DNA of 64,000 nt from NCBI RefSeq assembly GCF_010015445.1, contig NC_053119.1:9830050-9894049 (forward strand), read 5' to 3'. Position 1 is the first letter of the stretch. Each line of letters begins with the position of its first letter. Below the pieces are notes generated by a model. That model did no database searches. It saw only the letters and a list, made by a program, of their open reading frames with translations, and was not told the origin of the DNA. The stretch is from Perca fluviatilis (taxonomy: Eukaryota > Chordata > Actinopteri > Perciformes > Percidae). This document shows, in pieces, positions 10,411 through 24,792 of the stretch. The translations under genes and the position numbers were made by a program.

Positions 10411-12840
10411 CTTAAAACACTCTTTCCCAAAGTGAAAAATAAGCCCTTTTCCATACATAAAGTTTAATATTTTTGTATATAAAATGAGTAAAATATACCA
10501 TTCTCTATGTCTCTACCATTTTACAATGAACATAGATTATGATACTTTGGTACATCAGAGTACAGCATTAATTTGACATTAATTTATTTACTGTAACTAT
10601 AGTCTAAATAAAGGAAACATTTACCTGACTTAAATCATATTTTAGCATTTATTGTTAACTATATTTATTGTAGGTATGCTTCTTAATTAGCTTAGGTGTA
10701 TTTATCAAAGTTTGTGTTAGTGCCTGTGCTGGTTCTACTGTTTCAGTAAATTTTTATTAATTGTATTTTAAGTGCTTTATTTATTATTATTATTTTCACT
10801 TTCTGAGGATGTTCGACAAATAGTTGCAAATGTTTTTTTGTTTTTTTTAAAGTGTGTTCATGCCATTTTTAGGCTATAACTGGATAGACAGATGGACTTT
10901 ACAATTATCTTAGATGCTTCAAATATCAAGGATCATATCCATATGACGCTTAATAAACTGTAACCCATGGTAATGTACACTGTTTGAACAGCTTCCGTAG
11001 CTGCAGCTGGGTTAATGTAAATCAGCAATCACTATAATTCTACCAAAAAAATGTTGGGTGTTCTTCTTTGAGCATGTCCAATACTCAAAAAAATGTGTCC
11101 ACCCCTGACTGCATATTGAAGCCACACACACACACCAAAAAGTGGAGATTTCATAACCACGCATTTGAATAGTTCATTCAGAACCACAACTTTATTTAAA
11201 ATGCAGACACATGATGGCTGACGATGTAATTACAGCTCACTCACACACGAGCAATTGAAAGTACATATCATACTTCTGGCTTTTAATCGGACACACTCGT
11301 TCTGAGCAACTTTTAATGACGGCAATACATTCATGCTGAATGTTCTGCCCACACATGCACATTAAGCACATACTGCCATGGGGATAATCTATTAATCTAT
11401 TAAGCAGCATCAAGGCCACTCATCACCTCAGAGCTGTTAAAAAGAAGCAGACGCCGTGCTACTGAGTTTCAGTGGAAAAGAATCTCTTTTTTTTTATGTG
11501 AGCCTCAGGCTGGGAGAGTCATTAGCCTAATACGTAATTTACTGTAATGACTTCCCTTTGTTGCACTATACTTATGAGGACCTTCATTGACCACATTTAT
11601 TTCTTAACCCTCCTCTCGTGTAGCCTAATCTCAGCCCTAAAAAATCTTTTTAAATCTAAACACAAGCCCACTTTTAAAGGATTTTCCACATTGTGTTGTC
11701 CTTATGTGGCTAATTGGTCATTGTAAGTAATAACACACATGTCCACACAAAATCACTAGGTGAAAACTGACAATGCAAATGCCAGCAGAAAGGACGTCAG
11801 ACTGTTTTCTTCTGATTCCTGAAAACCAGAGCACACCAGTCACCCACGAGCACACACATACACACAACTTCTGTGAAGTAAAACAGATTGCCACTTCCGT
11901 GTTAGCGGTCAGTAAATCACAGCAGGCTGTCCATCTCTGAAATATGCAGCCTCCTGTGTGCCCTTGAACGTAAATCTGACCCTCACTCATATGTCTGAAG
12001 GGAAAGAGCACAGCTGCAGAGTGCATGCGTGGGGAGGCAGCAAAAGGTGAAAATACATAATTTACAGAGGGAGTTGATAAGAGAAAGATAGCAGACTGAA
12101 ACCAAACGTCAATATGAGATAGAATGAGAGAAAGAGGATGAACAGATGGAGAAAATGTGTGGGGAAAAAACATCAATAAAGCAGGAAAAGTGTGTGCAAG
12201 CAAAGACCCATTAATACATGTGTATCTGGATGTACAGTATATCTGAGTGTGTTGTGTTATGTGAAAGAGCTTATCATGTAGGTTTGACTATCCTGAAGTG
12301 ATTCTGAGGGACATGACGTCTGTGCATGTCATGTTTTACTACTTGTGTCAGAATGCAGCTTCCAGTGACTCGGTTATGCAGGTTAAATCAGAGGAGGGCT
12401 GGATAGTGTGGCAGCTATGAAAACTGAGACTCACTCAACTCTGACCTGAAGATGCTGGACAACCATTAATAGTACACCCTCGTAACTTACATCACTTTCT
12501 TCTGTAGTTTGGAAACCAACTGCAATACTTGCCTAATTTACTCTGATTTTACCGAAAATAAATCCCAATTTTTTCTCCCTTTTCAAGCTCAATGTAAAAA
12601 AAAATCTCTTTCTATAATCATCTTTTTAGGATCTCTGGATTACTGTGATTCTGACCTTTACAATGTTCCCGAAGAAATTAGGGAAATAAGAGAATTGAAG
12701 ATTAATCTATCGTTACCTCACTGTAAATTGGTCCAGCTAAGAGCACAAGCTAAATTGAAACTGCTATAATCAATATTTTTTTATATAAATTATGGATCAA
12801 ATGACTGTATGTGAAAGGCTTATCCTGAGGAAAAACCCAC
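10411..12840. other. sox6 5' intron, no recognisable feature
   Basis: AT-rich intronic DNA. The 161-codon minus frame at 12203-11718 and the 86-codon plus frame at 12509-12769 match nothing I know and have intron-like composition. Confidence 0.6.
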
Positions 12841-12844
12841 GGAT

Positions 12845-13070
12845 AGTTATGACTCTACTCTAACGAACATTTTAGTGTCTTTTAAAAACTTCATTCACTC
12901 TCATCAGTGTCATTTTCAGACGCAGCAGGCAGCTGTTTTCAGCTCTAAAACCCCATTGTAAGCTAGCTGGCAAGCACCAAACAGTCTAACTTAGCCACTA
13001 GCTGGAGAAGAAACTGGAACATTTAGCATCGTAAAAACTAGATAATTCCGTCAGGGGTTAATGCTCACCA
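12845..13070. mobile_element. Fragment of a dispersed fish repeat
   Basis: The stretch with CAGACGCAGCAGGCAGCTGT, TAGCTAGCTGGCAAGCACC and the following lines matches, from memory, a miniature element common in percomorph genomes. Ends are not clear, so only a fragment is called. Confidence 0.35.
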
Positions 13071-16000
13071 AAAAAAAAAATGTTCTTCAGAATTCAGCAC
13101 CAAGACTGCACCAGCCAATAGACCTCTGCAGCCTGACCTCTGCCAGTTTAGGTAATGAACATTATTTTATTTATTTTTCTGACAAAACAATCAAAAGCCA
13201 CATACACATACACAATACCACAAACTCATCAAGTGAATGATAACAAATAGTCACAGTCATAAAGTCTATAGGTGAAGTCTAAATTATTTTTACTTTTACA
13301 AATTTTTACAACTTGCCATCAGAGCCTTGCTCCACCTACTGAATTTGACTGATTGGGATAGTGACACCTGTCAACCTGAGGTTTAAATTTCTCCAGACCT
13401 TGGTTGTTTCACACAGCGGTATGAGTACATAAGATTATAAGACCCCGGACAACCAGCAAACAGCAAGTTACTAATCCATGATCAACTCCTGCGATCCACA
13501 CTGGAGCAATGAGAGAGCGATGGGGAGCCGGGCACGGAGAAGGCAGAGGAGAACCTATATTTAGCTGACAATATTGCTGGTGCTGTGTTTATGAGGGAGC
13601 TTAAGAGTTAGTTTCTTGGAACTGGTGTCTCATATGGCCAGGAATGCCCAGCCCCATAACTCGCTGCCACTGATATGGTATCATCATGCAACAGTGCGGG
13701 GGTTTGTTGGTAAGCATGCCACAAGGCCTTTTGTGATTGGTTGGGGCAGGAAAACAGATCTTCATGCACTCGTCATCAGGCATACAATCACATTGCCAGT
13801 GTTTAGATGACTCCATTGTTTAACTAACACGGCAAAGGTTAAGCTCTACCAATTTATTGTTGTGGGATGAGTTAAGGAGCTACGGTCTTTTTTTTTTTTT
13901 TAATCACTTGTCAGTTTTAGGATAAATTGTGAGGATTTTTTTTTCAATACAGAAAACTGTATTTTCTGCTAAAATTGTTGATCTCTGTTTTTGCACAGTT
14001 TAACCAAATTACAGTAGATTATAAAATGAATTCTTCACTGTCTTCACTGTTCACATATTCGGTGCTACCTTCAAAAGTTGTAATGTAAAATGATGGGCAT
14101 TAGGGATGCTATACTTTTGATTGATTGATTTTTCTGACCAGCAGTCGACCCTCGTTAACCAATCATTTCCCGTTAACAGACAAGCAGGCAACTGAGTCCC
14201 AGTTCACCTTTCTGTGAGGGTTAGCCGCCACGATGTTGCTCGGACACATGCAGCCACTTACCCATATGTCCCCACGTCTCCACCACATTAATTAGTTTAG
14301 CTGCGAGGTTATAAGCTGTATGTCTGTCAGGCATACTTTGTGTTAGTAACATACATAGGAATATACTGTGCATAATGTTAAAAAAAAAACATGTCTTCTT
14401 ACTTTTGCCTTTACTTTCTTCAACATCAGATGGAAAACAACTGATGATAGAGTGTAAATGAAAAACTACTTTAACTGACTCCATTCACTATAACACAGTG
14501 TCAGAATGAAGTACCAACTACCAAGTATCACCATAATGGGTTGCTGCGTACTGTGCGATAACAATATAAATCAACACAAGAAACAGAAGTAATAAAGGAG
14601 GAACTTCTATCCAGCCCATGTATGTGTTGCCCTCAGCCTGCAGCTGCTTCTGTCATGACATGAAGAAAAACAGAGAGATACAGCCATCACTACTTTTGCA
14701 AAAAAAAAAAATTATAACCGCAAGTTTTTCCTATTCAGATTAGTTTAAACAGCCTTTTAGAGGATTACACTGCACTAAAAAAGATGCATGGGCATTAAGA
14801 AAAAATATCTATTTGATTTAATTTCTTAAAATGAAAAATACTTTGTAAATGTGCGTTTTCTTCTCTGACCGCAGCTCTTATGCCTTGCAATATCAGGTAC
14901 CTAATGAGAAGTAAGGAACAAATTGAGTGATTATAACTAAAGGAACAACCTTCTCCCAACGAGACCAACAAAAGAATGACTTTGGCTACGAGGAAACACT
15001 CTCAGAAAACAGTAATATAACGATAATGTTGAAATGATATGTGAAAAACAAATTGATTTTTCATACACATCACCTTGACGTTTAGCGAAAGCCTTTTCAT
15101 TTTGTCAGACCTCTAGAAAAACATCAGCTCTTTCCCCTGAAAGCAGCTCTCCTATCTGAAATATTTCTTGGAAAGTGATACTGGTGAGATTGCTTGAAAA
15201 CTAAACAAAGCGCACACTGTTGAGTGAAGAGTTTTAATTTTTCATCTTCCTGCATGTTTTTTTATGAGCATGAAGTCAGGTTGGTCATCCCACAAGCCAA
15301 CATCTCAGTTGAATAAGACTATATATGTTACCTAATGTAATTAATCACAATAAAGGTAAGCTCAGCAGTTTTACTGTTCTCTTTGAGCATTTAGGTTTAA
15401 GTCCCCTTCCCTCCTTTGTTGCCTACATTCTTACAGCCTTTAGCTCAGAGACACATTCAACAAACAAACTGTTGCTGCTGGATAGCTAGTTGAGTCCCCT
15501 TCTAAAACGTGGACAGTAACCTAGAATCCCTTTGTGAGTGAAAGAAAAACGAAATCGGGGTCGGAATTTGGCAGCAAAGCGTTGTTCAGATCTGGCCTGG
15601 AACCTGGCGACTTGGCAGAAACAATCAGGCATTGTGGAGCGTGGACGGAGGGGGACCTGTGACAGATGAGAGCAGGAGAGAGAGGGCCCCCTCTTAGAAA
15701 AACAGTACACAAAGCGCCATTCACAACCCAGGTCCCTTCTGCCACTTGTAGAGCGAGAGAAGGGCTCCGACAAAGGCCTTCGACTCGACCAATTGGGTGT
15801 AAAATCTCCAGCCGTCCCAGCTGGATAGAACTTAGGAAGTGGGAAATGCCAAAGAGAAAGAGAGACAAAAAAGAGAGGAGAGAAAAAACAGGAGGAGATA
15901 GAAAACTGAGGACTTTCCTTGGAATTGTTTCTCTGTTGGACAGCCCAAAACAAAAAAACAATGGAAGAAAAGCAAAAGGAAACTGAAGGTTTAAAAAGAA

Positions 16001-18370
16001 AAGCAGAGGGGCAACTGTTGCAACACAACTTATTTTATTCAAAGTTGCGATGTTCGTAGATTTCAATTACTTTTTTGAGTACAATGCCATCATAACAAAC
16101 TGAGACAATGGTCAAAACTACAATAATAAAAGATCCAAGTTGTTATAAATGAGACTATCCTTTAATGGTACACTCCAGCGATTTTGTGATGCACTTCCAT
16201 AAAGCTGAGCAACTCAGAAGAGGCAGATTTAAAAGAAATGGTCAAAATCAAAGTACTAGAGGCCAAGATATCCTGACTTTTAGTCTCTTGAATAGGAGAA
16301 GAGGATAAAAAAAAAAGTTGCCTTGTCTCCTAAATGCTCAGGTCTTTTGAACCTTATTGCTGCAGTGAAGTTGTTTGGTGCCCATCAGTAAAGGTCTGTG
16401 GTTGTACCGGGCAACTCCCAGGTGTGACTTAGTAGCAAGGCATTGCTAAAAAGAACATGTGTGCTCAGTTACTTTTCCTGGATAAATAAATGAAAAAAAG
16501 CATAAGAGAATTGGCCTTGTAAGAGAATGGCTCTTAAATCTTGGGTCTGTCTGGACTCTCATTAGATCATCGCAGAGTGCTGCATACAAAGGGCACTGTC
16601 ATAGGTCAGACATGTGGAATGCGAACACACACACGCTGCCCTGTTTTTCTCCCAGAGATTCCCTTGTCCCAGCTCTTATGCCCAAAATAGAAACGTTCAA
16701 TGGCAAGGCCAGTCACCCCCAAACCAGCCCATTTCTTCACTGCCTTAATAGCAAGAAAAGCTGTTTTGTTTTCTGAAATTCCAATCCATTAACATAGATG
16801 TCACTGTAAGAGGCAGCTCTGTTGCCAGCAAAGCCAACAAGTAGCTGCTCTATTTCAAAAGTGTAGGTGCTTATCGCTTGCAACTGAAGGTAGTCTCGAT
16901 CCTTTTCATGACTTAAGTGAAACAATGAAGGGAGGCAAGCAGAAGGCAGACTCTGTGCGCGATAGTTGGGTTAGAACAGTGCGTACATCAATCAGCCATC
17001 ACAACCAAATTCTCAGGTAAACAGAAGTCATTGTGTGATCAAATGTTTCACTGAAGAGCTATTGGCCTCGTTAGAAAGTATTTACAATCACAAGGCACTC
17101 AGAGGGGATGGGCAGAGGCAGCATTCAGGCAGGGTACAGACTAAAACTGAATTAACTCTTAATGAACTAAGTGATTTCATTCTACAACAGTAAGACTATA
17201 TTGTAGTTGCAAGTTATCATGTGAAAAACTTGACTAAACTAATGTATTTAGGTTAGTCTTGGCAATGTATAAGCCATGAAGAGACATTGCCATTTGGTTA
17301 TTTTATTAACAATTTCTCAATTTCATTTTCAAAAAATGTAAAAACATTAAATGTATTAAAGTTACATATACCATGATAACAATTTTAGTCCATTTGGCCA
17401 ACCCCTAACCATCAATGACCAGACAAAGAAAAGAACTCGATAGATATCACAGTACCGCCAACGCTGTTTGATTGACACGTGATGCCTGGGAGTTGCAATG
17501 CAGATACACCAAATCTCTACAGTTAGGCTATATGAAAGGTAAAGCCGTTTGTCTCTATTTTCAACAATCATCAAAAAAGCAAAACAACAAGATTGATTGC
17601 ATTATTGAACAGAAGACCTAATGGAAATCATTTGTCATGTTGCAGAATCGCATCACTAAATAGGAATGTATTCTTCAAATACATCAATAAAACACCAAAT
17701 GTACTGTTCATTGGCATATAATAACATTTAAAACATGAATTTGACATGAAAATTGAATAACATAAATAAACATTTCTCTTCAAATATAAAATTGTCAAAA
17801 CATATTCCCTATTTATTCCATGGAGGAAAATGTGGAAAGATTTTCACTGTATCCAGTGTCAACAGAATATAATTCAATACTCACAAGCATTGCAATTTAG
17901 GGATTTTGTCTCTCATCAGATCAGACACCTAGAGCAAACATGGGGTTTGATGTCTCCATTAGTCCTGCTGATGGAAAATCTCAATCAAAGCCAATGATGG
18001 AACACTCAAAAAATTATGAATGCATCATTTGTACAGTGGGCGTAAACACACACCACTATGCCGGGTCTCTGTGTTCAGGGACCTGGACCAAAACCGCAGA
18101 CCCCAAGAAATCCAGAAGTGCCCTTATTGACCAACACCCTCCCTTGTGCTTGTTATTTTTCCTGGCATGCGAACACACCCCTAGCTAACACAAATACAGT
18201 ACACATATGCATGTATCTACTTCATGGCAACGATACAGAGTAAACCATTGAAGAAACCATTGAAGACCAAAGTCAACACTCGGTGGCTCAAAAGGACTGT
18301 TTGTCTAATACCTCCAGCCCACAGTAGTTAGAAGACCTGGTCAGTGTGGACATTTTGTCTATTGATCCTT
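13071..18370. other. sox6 5' intron, mostly unremarkable
   Basis: No gene is visible. A TTTAATGGTACACTCCAGCG string at 16161-16180 resembles the start of another fish MITE, but no partner end was found. The overlapping 180-codon minus frames at 15486-16066 lie in A/G-rich low-complexity sequence and have no recognisable domain. Confidence 0.5.
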
Positions 18371-19430
18371 AGGATTCTATCTTGCACTCAGCGCAATTGC
18401 CTTTGTACACCGACGCATGTATCATTCCTATTTTGCACCCGACGCACAGCGGACTTTTCCCTCCACAGACGCACGTCAGTAAATTAGGGAATGTATTTGC
18501 GCTCCCGGGGGCGGTTCAGCGAAAAGAGGAGGCGTGTTCCGGCGCTAACGTTCCCTGGTGCTATTTTGCAGCTTCAGAAAACAATTCCGCCACAGACTAT
18601 GAAAAACTTGGTTTAAAGTCAGTGGCGTTGGTCTAAAGTCAGTAGCGCGTTATTCAGATGCTATTTTAGGGGCGCATGCTTGGCCATAATGTAGCGTGTG
18701 CACAACGCACACACATTTTGCTTCTCTCATCTACACAGACGCAGCAGTTCCCATTTTTGCAAACCATACATAATTACAAAGAAAAATATTACTGAAAATG
18801 CGCTGAAAATGTTTGGATAGATCAGGAGGCACTTTACTGTACAGTCCTCAAAAAGCACATTTCCATGAATCATGGCTGTGTTGATGACATAAATGAGGAA
18901 ATATTAGAGGACTTAAGGAGACATGATATTGAACTATGGCGGAATTGGACACTCCGGCGGAATCTGGTCCGGGAGTGACAATGCGCGATGCGCTCCTGGT
19001 GAAGCGGGTGGACAGAGATGGAGTGGGGGGAGGAGGAAGGGGCACAACAGGTGCAGGTGGTGCGTTTGGAGGCCCATGCTCCATGGCTGCAGCAATCCTC
19101 TCCAGACTTTTGCCGCATCCCGGACAGCTCCCGCTGGCGTGCGCCAGGCAAATCCGCAGTCATAATAGCAATCCGCCACGGAACAAGCGTGCCTGATCTT
19201 AAAGGGAATGTGAGATTACACTCTGATTGGTTATTTTCACTTTACACCCAAACCACACCTAGCTAGTTCAGACCAACCAATTTTAGATTTGCGTCGGGCG
19301 CAAGACTCATTAATCCCGCAAGACTCATTAATCCCGCCGGTATAATAGCAACAGCGCCCGAGATCCACCCACAAAGCTACTTGCATTTCACGTTTGATAC
19401 TTGCGTTTCGGATCGTTAAAATAGGGCCCT
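18371..19430. mobile_element. 1.06-kb non-autonomous DNA-transposon-like repeat
   Basis: A CpG-rich island of GCGC and GACGCA motifs that breaks sharply from its AT-rich flanks. The right end, read on the minus strand, begins AGGGCCCTATTTTAACGATC, an end I know from dispersed fish elements; the left end AGGATTCTATCTTGCACTC is a weak match to it (9 of the first 13 bases). A possible TTA target duplication would suit the PIF/Harbinger group. The interior has an exact 18-bp tandem duplication (19301-19336). Overlapping ORFs on both strands inside it are composition artefacts. Confidence 0.5.
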
Positions 19431-22400
19431 TTAAGTTGAACACATTATCCAGGTAGCTATGTCATTACATAAACAGAAGAATTATTCCCATAAAACAGCA
19501 GACTTTGTACAGTACTTAATAGAAACAAACCAAAGCAGAACAAGGCATCTGTATATGTATATATATATATAAAACAAAAAAATAATTATAGATAGTTAAA
19601 GACATGCACTATCTATTTGGTTGTATTTCCAGTTAAAATCTGGACAGTGAAGACTTAAAGTGTGCATAAGAGGTTTCTAGTGAGTTAACAGTAGAGACAG
19701 TTGGATTTATGGACAGAAATATTTTTATTTCCTCAGCATAACAATGAAATTACCAGAGGTAGCATGTAGGTTGGAAACAGGAATGAAACAGAACTAGTAA
19801 AAATGGAAGAGCACTAAGACTAGAACCCTGAGGAACCCACAAATAACTGTTGATCTGCTAGAGGTGGACACAATACCTTAATCAATCAGGAGCGGTTTCA
19901 AAACGTTACATTATGATATGAGTAAGAGTATCAAAGCAATGATAACCATGATGCCAAAGTATTGGATCCACAATACATCTGATAAAATATCTGTCTTTAG
20001 ACAAATATAACTAATGAAAATTAACAGTGTACTAGTGCAATAGACAATGTACTAGTGCACCTTGGCCAAATGTAGGTAATAAAATATTTCATATGTCTTG
20101 CGGAGAGAGGGCTTTACTTCCTTCAACAATGATCTTGACGCCTGTGAACAGTCAACATCCACTCTTTATGCATTAAATCTCTACACAGATACTCATTTTC
20201 TTTTATATCCCTTCATCATCTCTCTTTCCCCTCACCTCTTTTCACCTCCGATCTATATCAGCTTAAAGCGCAAACAGCCTGCCACACCTTACAGGTGGTA
20301 GTCTATTTATCAGCAGCAGCGGACTACCACTTCTTCTCACTTTAAGCTACTATCCTTATTATTACACCAGTTACCTTTGACCGCGAACATAATGCCACTG
20401 TGATGCGCAAATAAGCTTGTTACACAAGTTTTAAGCCTTGTGCTTCAATCTCGCCACATAGGTGACAGCAGTTGTAAACAAGGGGAAATCAAATTATTTT
20501 AAGAATATAGACCAATCTGTGGATTTTTCCAAGGATGAACAACATTAACTGTTTTTGAAGTTGTACCTCTGTATATAAAAAGATCTTACCCAATATTTGT
20601 CCAAACAGAAGATGCAAGTGGATATTTTTTAAAAGTACCCAAAGGAAAGCAAATATGTCACTGTGTTTTACGTCAAAGAAATTAATCAGATTAAGCAATC
20701 GAACTGGGTTAATTTTCGAAAGAATTAAGTTTCAAAAGTATCATTGGCAGTAAAGTCTATTTCAGGGTGACATCAACAGTAGAAAGTCATGATAGAAGCC
20801 TGTGGCGATACGACAGCTGCCCTCACACATTTTTCAGAGTGATTACATTAGCCCTAAGGCTAGCAGCAGAAGAAAAGTGAGCTTCAATAAGTCATTATAG
20901 GACTTGAGGGTCTCACCACAGCTAAGAACAATCATCAGACATCCATGTTTACTGTTTTGCAATGTTACTAATTCATTCAGTTAATGTTGAGCTAAGAGGA
21001 CATGATGGCACAGAGGGACGAAACCTCTCTAAAACACAAAAGTGGAGAACAATTGTGTTAATTGTTATTTAGACTCATATTGTAATGACAGGAGATGTTC
21101 AGATATGGTGGACTACAAGGCCTTGCAAGGGACCAGAAAAACTAAATTAATAAATACATACCTTTTATTTGAGCAAATTCAAATGAATGGTAGATTTGCA
21201 AACATTATTTGTGAATAGATATGAATTTTAGATTGTATCATCATAACAGAAAAAACAAACTCATTTAAAACTTTGATGTAAACAACAGAATTACAATCAA
21301 ACAAAGAGCTCTAGAGTGTCACATCATCTCAAGGGGTGTCCAAACAGGTGGCTTTTAGAGCGCCCAGGAGGCGCAAAAGCCTGCTAATCCCAGATTAGGA
21401 CTGACAAGTCGTTTCACTTGATGCCCCCATTGTAATCCCAGTTGCCTCTCAATCCTCTGACAATGAGCTTTGTTCCCTATCTCAGAAAGAGCTTTGAGGA
21501 TTTCCTCAGCTTTGTTAGCATGAAATGGCTGCATTATTCAGAGGCATGCTACTTTCATTCGGTCGCAACAACATATTTTTATTGAATTATTGACCGACCT
21601 GAATGCAGAATGTGTACAGATGGTTCTAACGAGTCATCTGTGTTTAGAACACGGGATTTAATTGATACTCATTTTGGCAGTGTGTAACTCTGTCCCATAT
21701 ACAGACATGTCAAGGGAAAGAGTGGAGATGTGGACGAATATAGTTAAATTTTTTAACACATCAGGCGTTCATGTGACACCCTTATCCAACACCATAAAAT
21801 GACATTCTTAAATTCAACGATAGTATAAAATGATGCTTGTATAATTTTACCATCTGAGATATGAAATTCATAATGTCATGGATTTTATATATATTCTTAT
21901 ATTTTATGACATACGAGTTACAGTACGTATGGCATACGTAACTTTTATTTTAGGATTTTGCTAAGGAGGCAGTTGATGTAACTGCTGACTGTTAACAATA
22001 AAAATAACTGATGACTACTACAAAGAAAAAACAATGAAAAACAAATCAGAACTCTGATTATTGCAATCTCCAGTATCTAAAACAACAAAGAATAAAAAAA
22101 CGCTTCTGCTTCTTATCTTCTATAAACTGTCAGGCCTGATTGTGGTAATGATTATGTACTCTGTAATGTAATTTAAGTTTTATCCATTACTGAGCTTCCT
22201 TTCATTAACTCTGGACGAGAAAGTCTAATAAATTGCCGAGATGTAAAACAGGAATTTGAGTTTGAACTTGAACGCGGTGTGAAGACGGTGAAGGAGAAGT
22301 GAGGGAGGCAATGCGGAATCAGCAGTGGAGCACCATGAAAACTTCTTCTCCTCTCCAGGAGCAGTTGTCTTGTTTGGCAGTTGGAGGCATGTCAGTGTCC

Positions 22401-23641
22401 CCTGGCATGTCGAGCTGTCACAATCCTGACTAATCCTTTCCTTTCCAATCCTGTGTCCCCTGGTCTGGCTGCAGCCACTTGTTATAGAGTGTGTGTGTGT
22501 GTGTTTAGCTGTATATGTGTATTATGGGAAACAGGCTGGGAGATTTGAAACAGTTATGAGTGAGTGGTTACGATACATCTGATACAATGGACGAGTGGCC
22601 TATATTAAATAAACACATGTCGGGTAGAAATGTTGAAGAGGCAGTTCTGTGGCCAGTTCATACTAGCTGAGAAAATACGAGCGAGGAAAGTAAATAAGTC
22701 ATGCTTTACCTTTCTCTGGAATATGAACATAAGCAAAACACATGTACAAGAACACATGTACACAGTCACATTTTTGAGTGTTGAGAGGTGTGAGTGTGTG
22801 CTGCGAGGTCAGAGCCTCTCTAAACTACACAAGGTATCCATTGTCCTTTACTGGCCCACAGCGAATATACATTGTTCACGGCGCACAAGGCCTCACTTCA
22901 AACCATGTAGGGTGTTAATCCAGCCAATAACAGCAGTCGTTATTCACATGGACTTAAGCCTTTGAATCAGGGCAAATATATAAGACTCAGGTGGGGTTGT
23001 TTATTCCAACATGACTGACGTCAAGAGTGGAAAGTCTGGCATATGTGCATCAGGCAAAAAAACGTTCATATCGGTTATACTGTATTTTGCTGCTCAGTAT
23101 TATCAATTAAAATTACACAGTGGCCTTTAAAACAGTAGAGATTCTATAGTACAGATGGTTCATAAAAGCTTTTACATTTGTTGTTCTAAGGCGCTGATGT
23201 TGATAGGTCTTTAATGAGAAAAATATCCTGGCTCGGAAGCAATTTGCCGCATGTTTTCAGTTAGTCTGAAATAAATAGGAAAAGAATTGAGCAAAAACAG
23301 AGCACCAAAAACAGAAACGACAGCTAAAGACACATAAGTCACAGCATTGCTTCCACCGAAAATCACCACAGGGAATAAATGACAAACTTGAAAAAACGGG
23401 TAGATTACTACTTTAAGTGAATGTATAAATATCCCTTTCTCTCTGTTGTCGGTTGGACTGTGAGTGCAACAGTTACTCGTTCAGCTGTCCTGATTTTTAT
23501 CGCAGTAAGTATCATATCTTGAAAAACCTCTCATGAGACTCACGCAAGAATTTCACAGTTGCTGGAAGGGAGCAGCGTTTTTAATAAAGCCTCTTTTTTT
23601 GCCTGCTGCTCCGCTGGACGAGGATACTCTCGTCTTCTGAT

Positions 23642-23644
<3 letters not shown>
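19431..23644. other. sox6 5' intron, possible conserved blocks
   Basis: No exon recognised. About 21.36-21.56 kb has the moderate-GC, low-repeat look of a conserved non-coding element; this cannot be shown without alignment. Confidence 0.4.

Positions 23645-23686
<42 letters not shown>
23645..23686. repeat. (CT)21 microsatellite
   Basis: Uninterrupted CT dinucleotide array, followed directly by a repeat-poor stretch (23.72-24.02 kb). Confidence 0.95.
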
Positions 23687-23688
<2 letters not shown>

Positions 23689-23719
23689 CAGCCATTTCTC
23701 TCTCCATCGCAGCACTGTG

Positions 23720-24020
23720 CTTGCAGGCTGTAAATCACAATTAGGGGGTTCATTAGATATAGCTGATTTATTAAGACCCAGGGCTTGTCTCTGGGCCTTT
23801 CAGCTATATATTAGCTGACTACAAGATCTCATACATAGTTATGAGACAAATTGTTTACTGTATGGCTTATAGGGTCATATGCCAATAGACATTAATTATT
23901 GAGTAAGACTCCATAGGTTGAATTAATAGCAACCAGATGATAAATCATTTGCATTTGTATATATCTTCTTCAGCAATGCCTGTACGCAGCACTTTTAACT
24001 GCCTATATCCAAACGCACAT
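23720..24020. promoter_or_regulatory. Possible conserved non-coding element
   Basis: Repeat-free, AT-rich sequence dense in TAAT/ATTA cores and with CAATTAG, TTATTAA and GATAAATCATTTGCAT (octamer-like ATTTGCAT) motifs, in a large intron of a developmental regulator gene. Such introns usually carry enhancers. Called on look alone. Confidence 0.28.
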
Positions 24021-24745
24021 CTTTTAATTAACGACAAATTGGCAACAGCATAAAAAATGTGTCTCTATTATCAGCCAGTGATCTAGGATTTAAAAGGAAG
24101 CCAAGCATTTTGGAGCCTCATCCAACAGCTTTAACAAAAATACTCCGGAGCCGCTTGCCCTCTTGAACGCGCACACATAAATTTGGCTTGTGTTCATATC
24201 ACAGTTTCTCCAGTCTTAAGTGTCCCTGGCTCACACAATACAGCATTGTTTCCCCTGTAAATCAAAGCGCACTTATCAGCTTCTGTCAACAACCGCCTGT
24301 AAACACAGGACCCAGATCAGGTGGTGCATATATGCTTTCATGTGAGTGTGCTGTGCAGTATGTGTGCAAATAAGCCATTTTTTTCTGACCTACTTTTCCT
24401 GTTCTGCCAAAGCCGTATGATTGAGTTTATCAGAAATGCAAAGCAAAAACATCCTGAAACTGCAATCAACAGCTTTTTCCAAAACAGCCCTTCACGAACT
24501 TGGCCCGCATCCAAAACCATGTTTCTTTCTCTCACTTTTTCTCCAACATACCAGCATGCCTGCTCATCCCCTGGCACGTCATGGGCCGGATCATTAAATC
24601 TCAAGGGTAACTGTAAAAATAGTTCTGGATTAGTCCCAGCTTGAACAGGTGAGCTCCAACTTGTTCAGGCTTATTTATAGTGAGTTTAAAATCCTATTGT
24701 TAAGAATAGAGGAGGGTTTACAGACACAGAATAGATGGGAAGAAG

Positions 24746-24789
<44 letters not shown>
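24746..24789. repeat. Poly(A)44 tract
   Basis: A pure 44-base A run followed by GAGACAGACAGAGAGGC purine-rich sequence. Nothing upstream resembles a processed transcript or SINE, so it is listed as a homopolymer rather than a retroposon tail. Confidence 0.9.

Positions 24790-24792
<3 letters not shown>

Noticed and set aside
11718..12203. 161-codon minus-strand ORF
   Set aside because: No recognisable motif, no splice-site context, intron-like composition.
15486..16066. Two overlapping minus-strand ORFs of about 180 codons
   Set aside because: Phe/Ser/Leu-rich translations of A/G-rich sequence with no domain; two frames open together indicates composition bias.
18848..19196. Overlapping ORFs on both strands, Pro-rich
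   Set aside because: They lie inside the CpG-rich repeat at 18371-19430 and overlap in several frames; no transposase motif.
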